Assembly (NCBI GenBank): GCA_050303435.1
Contig: JBNLBT010000020.1
Span: forward strand, 1-39,121
Direction: 5' to 3'
Length of the DNA stretch: 39,121 nucleotides
Source of the DNA: JBNLBT01 sp050303435
Lineage (GTDB): Bacteria; Pseudomonadota; Gammaproteobacteria; Xanthomonadales; Marinicellaceae
In this document: piece by piece, positions 1 to 7,629 of the stretch
Numbering within the stretch: position 1 is the stretch's first letter
Layout of the letters: every line of letters begins with the position of its first letter
Position numbers and translations under genes: made by a program
Notes under the pieces: generated by a model
What the model was told of the DNA's origin: nothing
The model's database searches: none
The model's input: the letters and a program-made list of their open reading frames with translations, nothing else

Positions 1-1
1 G

Positions 2-2044
2 TCGGTGATCGGCTCGGTGCAGGTGTTGGATGCGGCAGAAATTGATGGCACGCACAGTGAGCGATTCGCCGATGCGATTCGTTATCTGGGTGAGGTGAAC
101 ATTGAAAACAGCGGCGGCCGATTTGCGCCCACGGGGGTCAACATTCGCGGCATCGGCGGCAATCGGGTGGCGATTGAAGTGGACGGGGTGCCGGCACCCG
201 ATGTGTTTGCCATCGGCTCCTATGCGTCGGTGCCGGCGCAGTTGCCTGAAACCGATTTGATCGAACGGGTGGAGATACTCAAAGGGCCGGCTTCCACCTT
301 GTATGGCAGCGATGCCATCGGCGGCGTGGTTTCGGTCACCACCTGGTCGCCGCAAATGCTGGTGCACAGGTCGCCGGGCGATGACTACCGGCGCGTGCGG
401 CTGGCCTACGACGGTCGGGTGCACGGTCGGGTGTTGTCGGCGGCGTATGCGCAACAAACGGATGACACCGGTCAGGTGTTGTCATTCACTCGGCGTGACG
501 GCAAGGCGCGCGTCATTCACCCCAGCGCGCACGCTTTGCGTGATTTCAATGACTGGGACGAGCACACTGTGTATGCCCGCTGGCAGCACGACGTGAGCGA
601 TCAGAATGAATTGTTTCTCAGTCTCAATGCGATGCGCAGATCGCAGCACAGCCAATTGAACGGGTTGCTTGGCATTGATCGTTTCAGTCGCACCACTGAA
701 TTGCTGGGGGTCGACGATCAGCGCCACAGGCAATGGGTGCTGGGTCAGGATTTCACTTTGACGGGTGAACATCTGGAAGGTGGCCTGTGGCGAGTGTTCC
801 ACAGCAGTTCAGAGACCCGTCAGGACAGTTTCGAAACACGGCGATCGCGAAGCGGTGAGCCTTTGCTGCAGTTTCGGCGTTTTGATTACCGCCAGCGACG
901 CACCGGAGTTGAGTTCAATTTACATCACAAGGCCATCCTCGGTGACACGTTGCACCGGCTGGTCAGTGGCTTTGAGTGGATGCAGTCGACGGTATCGGAA
1001 TATCGCGATGGCTCGGAAACCCACGTACTGACCGGACAGGTGAGCGATGAAATTCTTGGTGAGTCTTTCCCAAGGCGGGATTTTCCCGATTCCGATGTGC
1101 AGACCGCCGGGGTGTTCATTCACGATGAAATTGACTTTGCCGACAGCGATTGGCATGCCATCGCGGCCGTGCGCTTTGATCGTCACCGCGTGGTGCCGCA
1201 TCGCGATGCGCTGTTTGATGCCGTCGGCGGGCCGCTTGAAGTGGTGCGGGTTGAAGCGTCGGATGTGTCGCCCAAGGTGGCGGTGATGCGTGATTTTGCT
1301 CGCTCGGGCAGTGTGTATTTGCAATACGTGCACGGTTTTCGTGCGCCGCCTTTTGCCGACGTCAACATCGGTTTAAACATACCGCAGTTCAACATTCGCG
1401 CCATTCCCAACCCGGAATTAAAGTCCGAGCGTTCACACGCGTACGAACTGGGTTTTCGTCTGGCCGGTGAGACGCATCGATTGGAAGCGGCGCTGTTCAG
1501 TAACCGCTACCGCGATTTCATTGAATCGCGGGTGCGTGTGGGGGTAGACCCCGAAACCCAGACCACCTTGTTTCAGTCAATCAATCTGGCCCGCGCCGAA
1601 ATACACGGGTTTGAATTGAGTCATGCCTGGCGCGTTCACCCGGATTGGCTGTTCACCCAAAACTGGGCCTGGTCGAAGGGCAAGAATCGACTCAATGGAC
1701 AGCCTTTGAACAGCGTGTCACCGGCCAAAGCCAGCCTGTCTTTGCAATGGGCCGCGCCGCAGGGACACTGGTCGTCGCGTTTGTATGCCGTCATCAATCG
1801 CCGCAAATCAGCCGTGGATGACGCCGATGAAGCGCTGTTTGTGCCGCCGTCCAGTGTCGTTTTTGACTGGTTGCTGGCCTGGCAGTCGCGCGCGTTCGAA
1901 GCGCGTTTTGCATTGTTCAATCTGGGCAATAAAAAGCATTGGGACTGGCAGCAAACGCGGCGATTCAGTGACCACGATCCGCTGGTTGAGTCGTTGAGTG
2001 AACCGGGCCGCACCGCGTCATTGTCCCTGAGCTGGCGCTGGTGA
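2..2044 (+). CDS. TonB-dependent outer-membrane receptor, 5'-truncated
   Basis: The reading frame is open to the window edge, so the true start, signal peptide and probable TonB box lie upstream; about 680 residues are visible. The N-terminal part is a plug domain (roughly residues 1-115) with the typical 'GVNIRGIGGNRV', 'VDGVP' and 'VEILKGPASTLYGSDAIGGVV' signatures split over about 80 residues. The rest is a 22-strand-type barrel with many alternating aromatic strands and ends '...LSLSWRW', an aromatic C-terminus as expected for BAM-assembled barrels. The family imports iron chelates, haem or vitamin B12 using TonB energy. The overall look is closest to haem/haemoglobin-type receptors, but the ligand cannot be read from the sequence. 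It lies 187 bp upstream of nirS on the same strand; a haem or iron role would fit a haem enzyme neighbour, which is inference only. Confidence 0.9.
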   Translation, partial: SVIGSVQVLDAAEIDGTHSERFADAIRYLGEVNIENSGGRFAPTGVNIRGIGGNRVAIEVDGVPAPDVFAIGSYASVPAQLPETDLIERVEILKGPASTLYGSDAIGGVVSVTTWSPQMLVHRSPGDDYRRVRLAYDGRVHGRVLSAAYAQQTDDTGQVLSFTRRDGKARVIHPSAHALRDFNDWDEHTVYARWQHDVSDQNELFLSLNAMRRSQHSQLNGLLGIDRFSRTTELLGVDDQRHRQWVLGQDFTLTGEHLEGGLWRVFHSSSETRQDSFETRRSRSGEPLLQFRRFDYRQRRTGVEFNLHHKAILGDTLHRLVSGFEWMQSTVSEYRDGSETHVLTGQVSDEILGESFPRRDFPDSDVQTAGVFIHDEIDFADSDWHAIAAVRFDRHRVVPHRDALFDAVGGPLEVVRVEASDVSPKVAVMRDFARSGSVYLQYVHGFRAPPFADVNIGLNIPQFNIRAIPNPELKSERSHAYELGFRLAGETHRLEAALFSNRYRDFIESRVRVGVDPETQTTLFQSINLARAEIHGFELSHAWRVHPDWLFTQNWAWSKGKNRLNGQPLNSVSPAKASLSLQWAAPQGHWSSRLYAVINRRKSAVDDADEALFVPPSSVVFDWLLAWQSRAFEARFALFNLGNKKHWDWQQTRRFSDHDPLVESLSEPGRTASLSLSWRW

Positions 2045-2118
2045 ATTCACTCAGGTTCGAATGTCGCGTCGATTGCTTCCAGAGTGTCCGATGTTCAAGG
2101 CGAAGGTGTTTGTGGCAA

Positions 2119-2161
2119 TTGATGTACATCAAGGCATGGGGGGTGTGGTGCAGGCTAACAT
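2119..2161 (+). promoter_or_regulatory. FNR/DNR box and class II promoter of nirS
   Basis: Positions 2119-2132 read TTGATGTACATCAA, a perfect palindromic match to the FNR/DNR/Anr consensus TTGAT-N4-ATCAA. A -10-like TAACAT lies at 2156-2161, which puts the start of transcription near 2167. The box centre (2125.5) is then about 41.5 bp upstream, exactly the class II activation spacing. The nirS start codon is at 2232, giving a leader of about 65 nt. The box and spacing are seen; activation under low oxygen or NO is inferred from the family. Confidence 0.85.
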
Positions 2162-2231
2162 GCGGTCAGGCTGGGTTCGGTTGAGATCAATCGCTGACCG
2201 TCGCGTGAGACATATTGAGTGGAGAAAACTG

Positions 2232-4334
2232 ATGAAAATTGTGGGTGTGTTGATGGTGGTTTTTTGTGCCGCTGTGGCGGACGCCAAAGAAAATCCGGTG
2301 GCGGTGCATCAAGCCGAAATGAAGAGTGGCATGGCAGAAACCATGCAAGCCGGCGAAAGCGTGTATCAAACGCATTGCGCGGCGTGTCACCAGGGCACAG
2401 GCCAAGGCATGAGCGGTGTGTTTCCGCCTTTGGCGGGATCGGATTTTCTGTTGCAGGACAAACAGCGCGCGATCCGCGTTGTACTGGCCGGTTTGAGCGG
2501 TGAAATCACCGTCAACGACTCCAAATACAACGCCGTGATGCCCAATCTGGCGTACCTCAGCGACGCTGAAATTGCCCAGGTGATCACCTACGTGGCCAAC
2601 AGCTGGGGCAATGCAGGTTTCCAGGTTACAGCCGAAGAAGTGGCGGCCAATCGAACGCTTGCTGTGCAGGTGCCCAGTGGCACGCCAGTTGATCACCCGG
2701 CGGCCAGCGAGGCGCAAGTCAGCTATCAGGGCGCACCGTCTGGCATCGATCCTGAGCAAACCGTGCAAATGATCGACAGCGAAGGGCCGGCCATGCGCAC
2801 GGACGAATTTGCCCAGGCCACAAAAATCTATTTTGAGCGCTGCGCCGGCTGCCATGGCGTGTTGCGTAAAGGCGCCACCGGCAAACCACTGACCACCGAC
2901 ATCACGCGCGAGAAAGGTCTGGATTTTCTCAAGACGCTGATCACCTATGGTTCACCGGCAGGCATGCCAAACTGGGGCACGTCGGGTGATTTGAGCGCTG
3001 AACAAATCGATGCAATGGCGCGTTTCCTGCAGCACGACCCACCTGAACCGCCGCAGTGGGGCATGGCGGAAATGCAGGACAGTTGGCACGTCTACGTGGC
3101 GCCAGCAGACCGGCCTGAAAAACCGCAGCACAAACGCAACATTAAAAACTTTTTCTCGGTGACCTTGCGCGATTCCGGCGAAGTGGCCATCATCGACGGC
3201 GACAGCAAAGAGATCGTCAATATTCTGAAGACCGGTTACGCGGTGCACATTTCACGAATCTCGGCCTCTGGCCGCTACGTATTCACCATCGGGCGCGACG
3301 CCAAAGTGGACATGATTGATCTGTACATGGATCCACCGCAGATTGTCGCCACAGTCAAAGTCGGTCTGGAAGCGCGTTCGGTTGAAACTTCCAAGTACAA
3401 AGGCTATGAAGACACCTACGCAATCGCCGGATCGTACTGGCCGCCACAGTACACCATCATGGACGGCGACACCCTGGAGCCGAAACGCATTGTGTCCACC
3501 CGCGGCATGACCGTGGACACGCAGGAATACCATCCGGAACCGCGCGTGGCGGCCATTGTGGCGTCGCATCAGCACCCTGAATTCATTGTCAACATCAAGG
3601 AAACAGGCCAAATCCTGCTGGTGGATTACAGCGACATTGAAAACCTCTCGGTGACCACCATCAACGCGGCGCGGTTTCTGCACGACGGTGGCTGGGATCG
3701 CAGCAAACGGTATTTCCTCACCGCCGCCAATCAATCCGACAAGATTGCCATCATTGATTCCAAGGAACGCCGACTGGTGTCTTTGACCGATGTGGACAAA
3801 ATCCCGCACCCGGGGCGCGGCGCCAATCTGCTTGATCCAAAATTCGGTCCGGTTTGGGTGACCAGCGCACTGGGCAATGAAAAAGTCACCTTCATCGGCA
3901 CCGATCCAAAGAAACACGCCAAAAACGCCTGGCAGGTTGTGCGCGTATTGAAAGGCCAGGGCGGTGGATCACTGTTTGTAAAATCGCACCCCAAATCAAG
4001 GCATTTGTGGGTCGATTCGCCCCTCAATCCGGACCCGGCCATCTCACAGAGTGTGGCGGTGTTTGACCTGCGCGATTTGGAGGCCGGCTACACAGTGCTG
4101 CCAATCGCAGAGTGGGCCGATGTCGGTGAAGGACCAAAGCGCGTGGTGCAGCCGGAATTCAATGCCGCCGGAGACGAAGTCTGGTTTTCGGTGTGGAACG
4201 GCAAGGATCAACGTTCTGCGCTGGTGATCGTGGACGATCAAACACTCAAGTTGAAAGCGGTCATTAAAGACCCGCGTCTGATCACCCCAACCGGGAAATT
4301 TAACGTCACCAACACCGTGGAAGACATTTACTGA
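2232..4334 (+). CDS. nirS: Cytochrome cd1 nitrite reductase with an extra N-terminal cytochrome c domain
   Basis: NirS reduces nitrite to nitric oxide in the periplasm during denitrification. From the chosen ATG the protein is 700 aa, clearly longer than the usual 540-600. Residues 1-18 are a signal peptide (MKIVGVLMVVFCAAVADA). A first c-type haem site is C49-x-x-C52-H53 and a second is C204-x-x-C207-H208; the second belongs to the normal NirS haem c domain. The d1 eight-blade propeller follows from about residue 305. Residues equivalent to the Pseudomonas d1 ligand His182 and active-site His327 and His369 are all kept: GYAVH (H339), FLHDGGW (H484), PHPGRG (H526). The C-terminus 'GKFNVTNTVEDIY' is family-typical. 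An in-frame upstream ATG at 2061 is rejected because it would precede the promoter and bury the signal peptide. A perfect FNR/DNR box precedes it and a terminator follows. Confidence 0.97.
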   Translation: MKIVGVLMVVFCAAVADAKENPVAVHQAEMKSGMAETMQAGESVYQTHCAACHQGTGQGMSGVFPPLAGSDFLLQDKQRAIRVVLAGLSGEITVNDSKYNAVMPNLAYLSDAEIAQVITYVANSWGNAGFQVTAEEVAANRTLAVQVPSGTPVDHPAASEAQVSYQGAPSGIDPEQTVQMIDSEGPAMRTDEFAQATKIYFERCAGCHGVLRKGATGKPLTTDITREKGLDFLKTLITYGSPAGMPNWGTSGDLSAEQIDAMARFLQHDPPEPPQWGMAEMQDSWHVYVAPADRPEKPQHKRNIKNFFSVTLRDSGEVAIIDGDSKEIVNILKTGYAVHISRISASGRYVFTIGRDAKVDMIDLYMDPPQIVATVKVGLEARSVETSKYKGYEDTYAIAGSYWPPQYTIMDGDTLEPKRIVSTRGMTVDTQEYHPEPRVAAIVASHQHPEFIVNIKETGQILLVDYSDIENLSVTTINAARFLHDGGWDRSKRYFLTAANQSDKIAIIDSKERRLVSLTDVDKIPHPGRGANLLDPKFGPVWVTSALGNEKVTFIGTDPKKHAKNAWQVVRVLKGQGGGSLFVKSHPKSRHLWVDSPLNPDPAISQSVAVFDLRDLEAGYTVLPIAEWADVGEGPKRVVQPEFNAAGDEVWFSVWNGKDQRSALVIVDDQTLKLKAVIKDPRLITPTGKFNVTNTVEDIY

Positions 4335-4374
4335 ACATGTGAGCCAAGTCTGCGGCTGTTGGGATTTGAAGTAG

Positions 4375-4409
4375 ACGGGTGAAGCCTGCGTGGATTCACC
4401 CGTTTTTTT
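4375..4409 (+). terminator. Intrinsic terminator after nirS
   Basis: A perfect 9-bp stem (ACGGGTGAA at 4375-4383 with TTCACCCGT at 4395-4403) with an 11-nt loop runs directly into a 7-T tract (4403-4409). It starts about 40 nt after the nirS stop and separates nirS from the convergent regulator. Confidence 0.9.
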
Positions 4410-4441
4410 GTCCGGTTGAAGTGGTTCCGTCAGTGCGCACC

Positions 4442-5161
4442 TCAAATCATTTCAAGGTCCAGCATGTGACGCAGGTTGCGCACGTTTTTCAGTGTGACGC
4501 GGTTGTCTTTAATGTCAATCAGGCCGCGCACGGTCAGTGATTTCAGGGCGCGGGAAAAAGTTTCTGGTTTGATGGACAGACGCGAGGCAATGTCGCGTTT
4601 GGGGATGTTCAATTGCAACTCATGGTCGCTGTGGCCATCGGTTTTTCCATGTCGGTCCAGCTGGTTGAGAAAATAGTCAATGATGCGGAAAGACGCGTTG
4701 TGCAGCGTTTGTTTGTCCAATTCGTTCAGCATCCAATGCAAGCGCCGCGACAAATGCGCCAGCATCGACAAACACAGATCGGGCGATCCGCGCAACAGCG
4801 CCAGCAGCCCGTCGGCTGAAACACCCACCAGTGTGCTGGGATTCAATGCCGTGGCCGACACCGGGTATTGTGGCACACCATCGAACAGCACACCCTCTGC
4901 AAAAGTGCGGCCGTTCTGCACCACTTCGATGATCTTTTCCTCGCCCTTGCGGGTGATTCGCCCCAGTTTGACTGCGCCGGTGTAAACAAAATAAACACGC
5001 GTCAATGCTTCGCCCTGATGAAACAACATCTGTTCGGCGTGCAGTTGAACTAAATGGGCGCAGGCCAGGATGCGGTTGAATTCTTCATCGCGCATGGCGG
5101 CAAACAACGGGCATCGACGCATGGCCTCAATCACGTGTGTGTTTAAATCAACATTCAGCAT
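4442..5161 (-). CDS. Crp/Fnr-family transcriptional regulator, DNR-like
   Basis: The protein has an N-terminal cyclic-nucleotide-like sensor domain (about residues 18-135), a long dimerisation helix and a C-terminal winged helix (about 175-235). The recognition helix reads PETFSRAL, which carries the E-x-x-S-R pattern that FNR-type proteins use to read TTGAT half-sites, the same half-site found before nirS. The N-terminal cysteine cluster that holds the Fe-S centre in FNR is absent (Cys at about 17 and 34 only), so a DNR/NNR-type NO or haem sensor is more likely than an oxygen-sensing FNR; this is inference. I chose the second Met (5161, MLNVDLN) because GGAG lies 6 nt upstream; the first Met at 5179 has no visible ribosome site. 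It converges on nirS and probably activates it. Confidence 0.9.
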   Translation of the reverse strand: MLNVDLNTHVIEAMRRCPLFAAMRDEEFNRILACAHLVQLHAEQMLFHQGEALTRVYFVYTGAVKLGRITRKGEEKIIEVVQNGRTFAEGVLFDGVPQYPVSATALNPSTLVGVSADGLLALLRGSPDLCLSMLAHLSRRLHWMLNELDKQTLHNASFRIIDYFLNQLDRHGKTDGHSDHELQLNIPKRDIASRLSIKPETFSRALKSLTVRGLIDIKDNRVTLKNVRNLRHMLDLEMI

Positions 5162-5445
5162 TGGAAACTCCGGTATCATCAGCAGTGCGTTTATTGCGCT
5201 TCATTGGCCATGCCACATGTTAACTGATCCGCGTGCGCGGGAACAGGGTATTGGTGCAACGAGGCCGGCAGGGTTTATGTGGCTGATTGCGGCCGAAGAA
5301 TCTAAACCATTCTTTCGCATTGAGTTCGGCACGGTTGTTGTAGAGGGTTTTCCTCAGTGGCATTGGCCGATGTGGTCTTGTTTTTTTTATTTGTTTTCAG
5401 TCGTCCGATGTGTCATTCTTGCAGCTCCGTGACTTAACCATGCAT
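5162..5445. other. Divergent intergenic region, no gene seen
   Basis: About 280 bp separate the DNR-like regulator from the secreted beta-helix protein. It must hold both promoters. I see no FNR box, no convincing -35/-10 pair and no RNA gene here. Short open frames in it have no family features and mostly shadow the regulator. Confidence 0.5.
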
Positions 5446-6783
5446 ATGAAATTCTTTCACATTTTCTTGTTATTCGTGTCGCTGCCGCTGTATGGCGTGG
5501 ACTTTGTTGTCAATGAAACGCTTGATGCGGTGGACATCAATCCGGGCGATGGCGTGTGTGCAACCGCGACGGCCGGTTGCAGTGTGCGCGCCGCGGTGAT
5601 GGAAGCCAATGCGCTGCCGGGTGCCGACGCGGTGCTGTTGCCACCCGGTGTGTTCACCTTGGGCATTGCCGGCATTATGGAAGAGGCGGCCCTGACCGGC
5701 GATCTGGATGTCACCGAATCCTTGCGCATCGAAGGCGCTGGATCGGCGTTGACTCGGCTGGACGGTGCCATGCTGGACCGGCTGCTGGATTTACAGGGGC
5801 CCTCACCGGTGACTTTGACCTTGAACGGCGTGACTTTGAGCAACGGCCTGATCAACATCGGCACCTGGTTTCAACGCTCCGGCGGCGCCCTGTCAGTGCG
5901 CAGCGGCGATGCCGTGCTGGCCAACGACGTGCATTTTGATGGCAATGAAGCGTTGCACGGCGGTGCGGTGCTGTTGCAGGGCGCCTTCACCGGCGATCGG
6001 GTGCAGTTCACCGGCAATGCGGCGTTCGGCTCAGGCGGGGGTGTTTTTATGGAGGGCGGCGGCACGCGACTGCATTTGACGCAGTGCCTGTTTTCTGAGA
6101 ACACAGCGGCCTCTGCTGCGGCGATGAGTCTTTCCGGCACCGATGAGGATCGCGGTGAAGCCTCCCTGGATCGCTGCGCAGTGATCAACAACAATTCCGG
6201 CAACACCGGCACCCTGTTGAACAACAGCCGCGTTGACACCACCGTCAGCAATTCCACTTTCAGCGGCAACGTCACCGACGGCGCGCTGTTCAATGACGGC
6301 GGCGCGGTGCTGTTCATCCGCAACAGCAGCATTTTCAACAACCAGGGCACCGGCATTGCCGAAGTGCATTTCAACGACCAGTTTATATTTATCCGCAACA
6401 GCCTGGTGGCCGGCAACAAAGGCTCCATCGGCGTCAATTGTTCACTGCGGCTGACTTCAGAAGGCGGCAATTACTTTGGCGACCTGGATGGCTGTCAGCC
6501 GACCCTGCACGCCAGCGATGTTTTGGGCACCGACGCGCCCGGTGTCGCCCCGTTGACCGCGATGGGGCAGCCCTGGCAGTGGGTGCACCGGCCGCTGAGC
6601 GGCAGTGTTTTGCAGGACGGTGGTCTGGATTCTGTCTGTGAAGCACACGATCAGTTGGATCAGATTCGGCCGCAGGACGACGATCTGGATGGTCAGGCGC
6701 ATTGCAGCATCGGTGCGGTTGAAGGCATCGACGTGATCTTTCGCAACGGTTGGGACGTCGCGGTGCGCCAAGCCGTTCACTGA
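5446..6783 (+). CDS. Secreted right-handed parallel beta-helix protein (CSLREA-type)
   Basis: From ATG 5446 the protein is 445 aa and opens with a signal peptide (MKFFHIFLLFVSLPLYG). The early motif 'GDGVCATATAGCSVRAAVMEANALPG' region (split here; Cys-bounded, C-SVRAAVMEAN) is the CSLREA-type domain that heads many secreted beta-helix proteins. The body is rich in regularly spaced Asn/Gly turns (for example 'FSENTA', 'FSGNVTDG', 'FNNQGTG'), as in right-handed beta-helices with pectate-lyase folds. No catalytic residues can be assigned, so adhesion or surface exposure is as likely as an enzyme role. The C-terminal end carries 'VIFRNGWD', close to the 'IFxNGFE' tails common on secreted proteins of this bacterial group. 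Upstream in-frame starts at 5410 and 5440 are possible but would spoil the signal peptide. DoxX-like gene follows after 13 bp. Confidence 0.8.
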   Translation: MKFFHIFLLFVSLPLYGVDFVVNETLDAVDINPGDGVCATATAGCSVRAAVMEANALPGADAVLLPPGVFTLGIAGIMEEAALTGDLDVTESLRIEGAGSALTRLDGAMLDRLLDLQGPSPVTLTLNGVTLSNGLINIGTWFQRSGGALSVRSGDAVLANDVHFDGNEALHGGAVLLQGAFTGDRVQFTGNAAFGSGGGVFMEGGGTRLHLTQCLFSENTAASAAAMSLSGTDEDRGEASLDRCAVINNNSGNTGTLLNNSRVDTTVSNSTFSGNVTDGALFNDGGAVLFIRNSSIFNNQGTGIAEVHFNDQFIFIRNSLVAGNKGSIGVNCSLRLTSEGGNYFGDLDGCQPTLHASDVLGTDAPGVAPLTAMGQPWQWVHRPLSGSVLQDGGLDSVCEAHDQLDQIRPQDDDLDGQAHCSIGAVEGIDVIFRNGWDVAVRQAVH

Positions 6784-6796
6784 ATGAGGTGAGTGC

Positions 6797-7162
6797 ATGC
6801 AACCCATGGCATTGATCCGAGTGGCCCTTGCGGTGTTGATTGCCATACACGGTGTGACCCGCATCGCCTTGGGCATCGTTGATGATTTTGGCGTGTTTCT
6901 GCAACAAAGCGGTTTCCCCATGGGCGTTGTGTGGGCCTGGGCGGTGACCGTTTTTGAACTGCTCGGTGCTGTGCTGCTGGTGATCAAACGCTTGGTGCGA
7001 CCGGTGTGTGTTTTGTTTATCGTGGAATTCATCCTCGGCGCAGCGCTGGTGCATTGGCCGCACGGCTGGTTTGTTGTTGGCGCCGGCCGCAATGGCATGG
7101 AATACAGCGCCTTGCTGGTGGTTTGTCTGGTGGCGGTGTTCTGGCAACAGCGGCGTTCCTGA
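6797..7162 (+). CDS. DoxX-like integral membrane protein
   Basis: A 121-aa protein with four predicted membrane helices (about residues 5-27, 43-63, 66-86 and 99-117) and a short basic C-terminus (WQQRRS). Size and four-helix layout fit the DoxX/DoxD-like family, whose members are linked to redox processes but mostly lack a proven function. A purine-rich GAGGTGAG precedes the ATG. The 13-bp gap to the beta-helix gene suggests the two are co-transcribed. Confidence 0.7.
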   Translation: MQPMALIRVALAVLIAIHGVTRIALGIVDDFGVFLQQSGFPMGVVWAWAVTVFELLGAVLLVIKRLVRPVCVLFIVEFILGAALVHWPHGWFVVGAGRNGMEYSALLVVCLVAVFWQQRRS

Positions 7163-7209
7163 GCGCGTCTTCAGTTGGTTTTTGAAACTGTTTGTGTGCG
7201 CTGGGGCCG

Positions 7210-7218
7210 TGCTATAAT
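7210..7218 (+). promoter_or_regulatory. Extended -10 promoter for the VOC/carbonic anhydrase genes
   Basis: TGCTATAAT at 7210-7218 is a perfect extended -10 (TG-N-TATAAT). No good -35 lies at 16-18 bp, as is common for extended -10 promoters. The expected start is near 7225, about 18 nt before the ATG at 7243. Confidence 0.7.
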
Positions 7219-7242
7219 TATTTTTTTTCTCCTTCAGTGCAC

Positions 7243-7629
7243 ATGAAACTGCTCGGTATACGATTTTGTCAGGTCAGCGAAGCGGCGGCAGAGATGGCGG
7301 ACTTTCTGGAAAATTCTTTGGGTCTGGCGCCTCGTCCGATGGTTGATTCGACGGCGTCGGAATTCAACGGCGCGGTGTTTCCCGCCGGCGGTGGCGACAG
7401 CTGGATAGAAATCTGGCCGGTCACTGAAGGCATGTCGGCCGGGGTCATGTTGCAGCTGGTGGTGGACGACATTGAAGCCATGGCGGCGCATGCGCGATCG
7501 CAGGGATTGGATGTGCACGGGCCAGTGGACGCGCACGGTGAACGCATTTACTACGCCAAGCCACCGACCGGACTGGCTTTCAGTTTTCAGTCCCCCTGGC
7601 CGCGCACAGACGAGGGCGTCCATGATTGA
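7243..7629 (+). CDS. VOC (glyoxalase/bleomycin-resistance fold) protein
   Basis: A 128-aa single-domain protein with the paired beta-alpha-beta-beta-beta modules of the vicinal oxygen chelate superfamily: 'MKLLGIRFCQVSEAAAEMADFLEN' starts module 1 (split here) and 'LQLVVDDIEAMAAHARSQGLDV' starts module 2, followed by 'YYAKPPTGLAFSFQSP', the usual C-terminal strand pair. VOC proteins are metal enzymes or small-molecule binders; substrate cannot be told. An upstream ATG at 7192 overlaps the promoter, so 7243 is preferred. There is no Shine-Dalgarno sequence before it. Its stop overlaps the carbonic anhydrase start by 8 nt, so the two are translationally coupled. Confidence 0.8.
   Translation: MKLLGIRFCQVSEAAAEMADFLENSLGLAPRPMVDSTASEFNGAVFPAGGGDSWIEIWPVTEGMSAGVMLQLVVDDIEAMAAHARSQGLDVHGPVDAHGERIYYAKPPTGLAFSFQSPWPRTDEGVHD

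Noticed and set aside
6434..7147. Minus-strand frames opposite the beta-helix and DoxX-like genes
   Set aside because: Composition is that of an antisense shadow, rich in His, Arg and Pro, with no motif, and both plus-strand genes are well supported.
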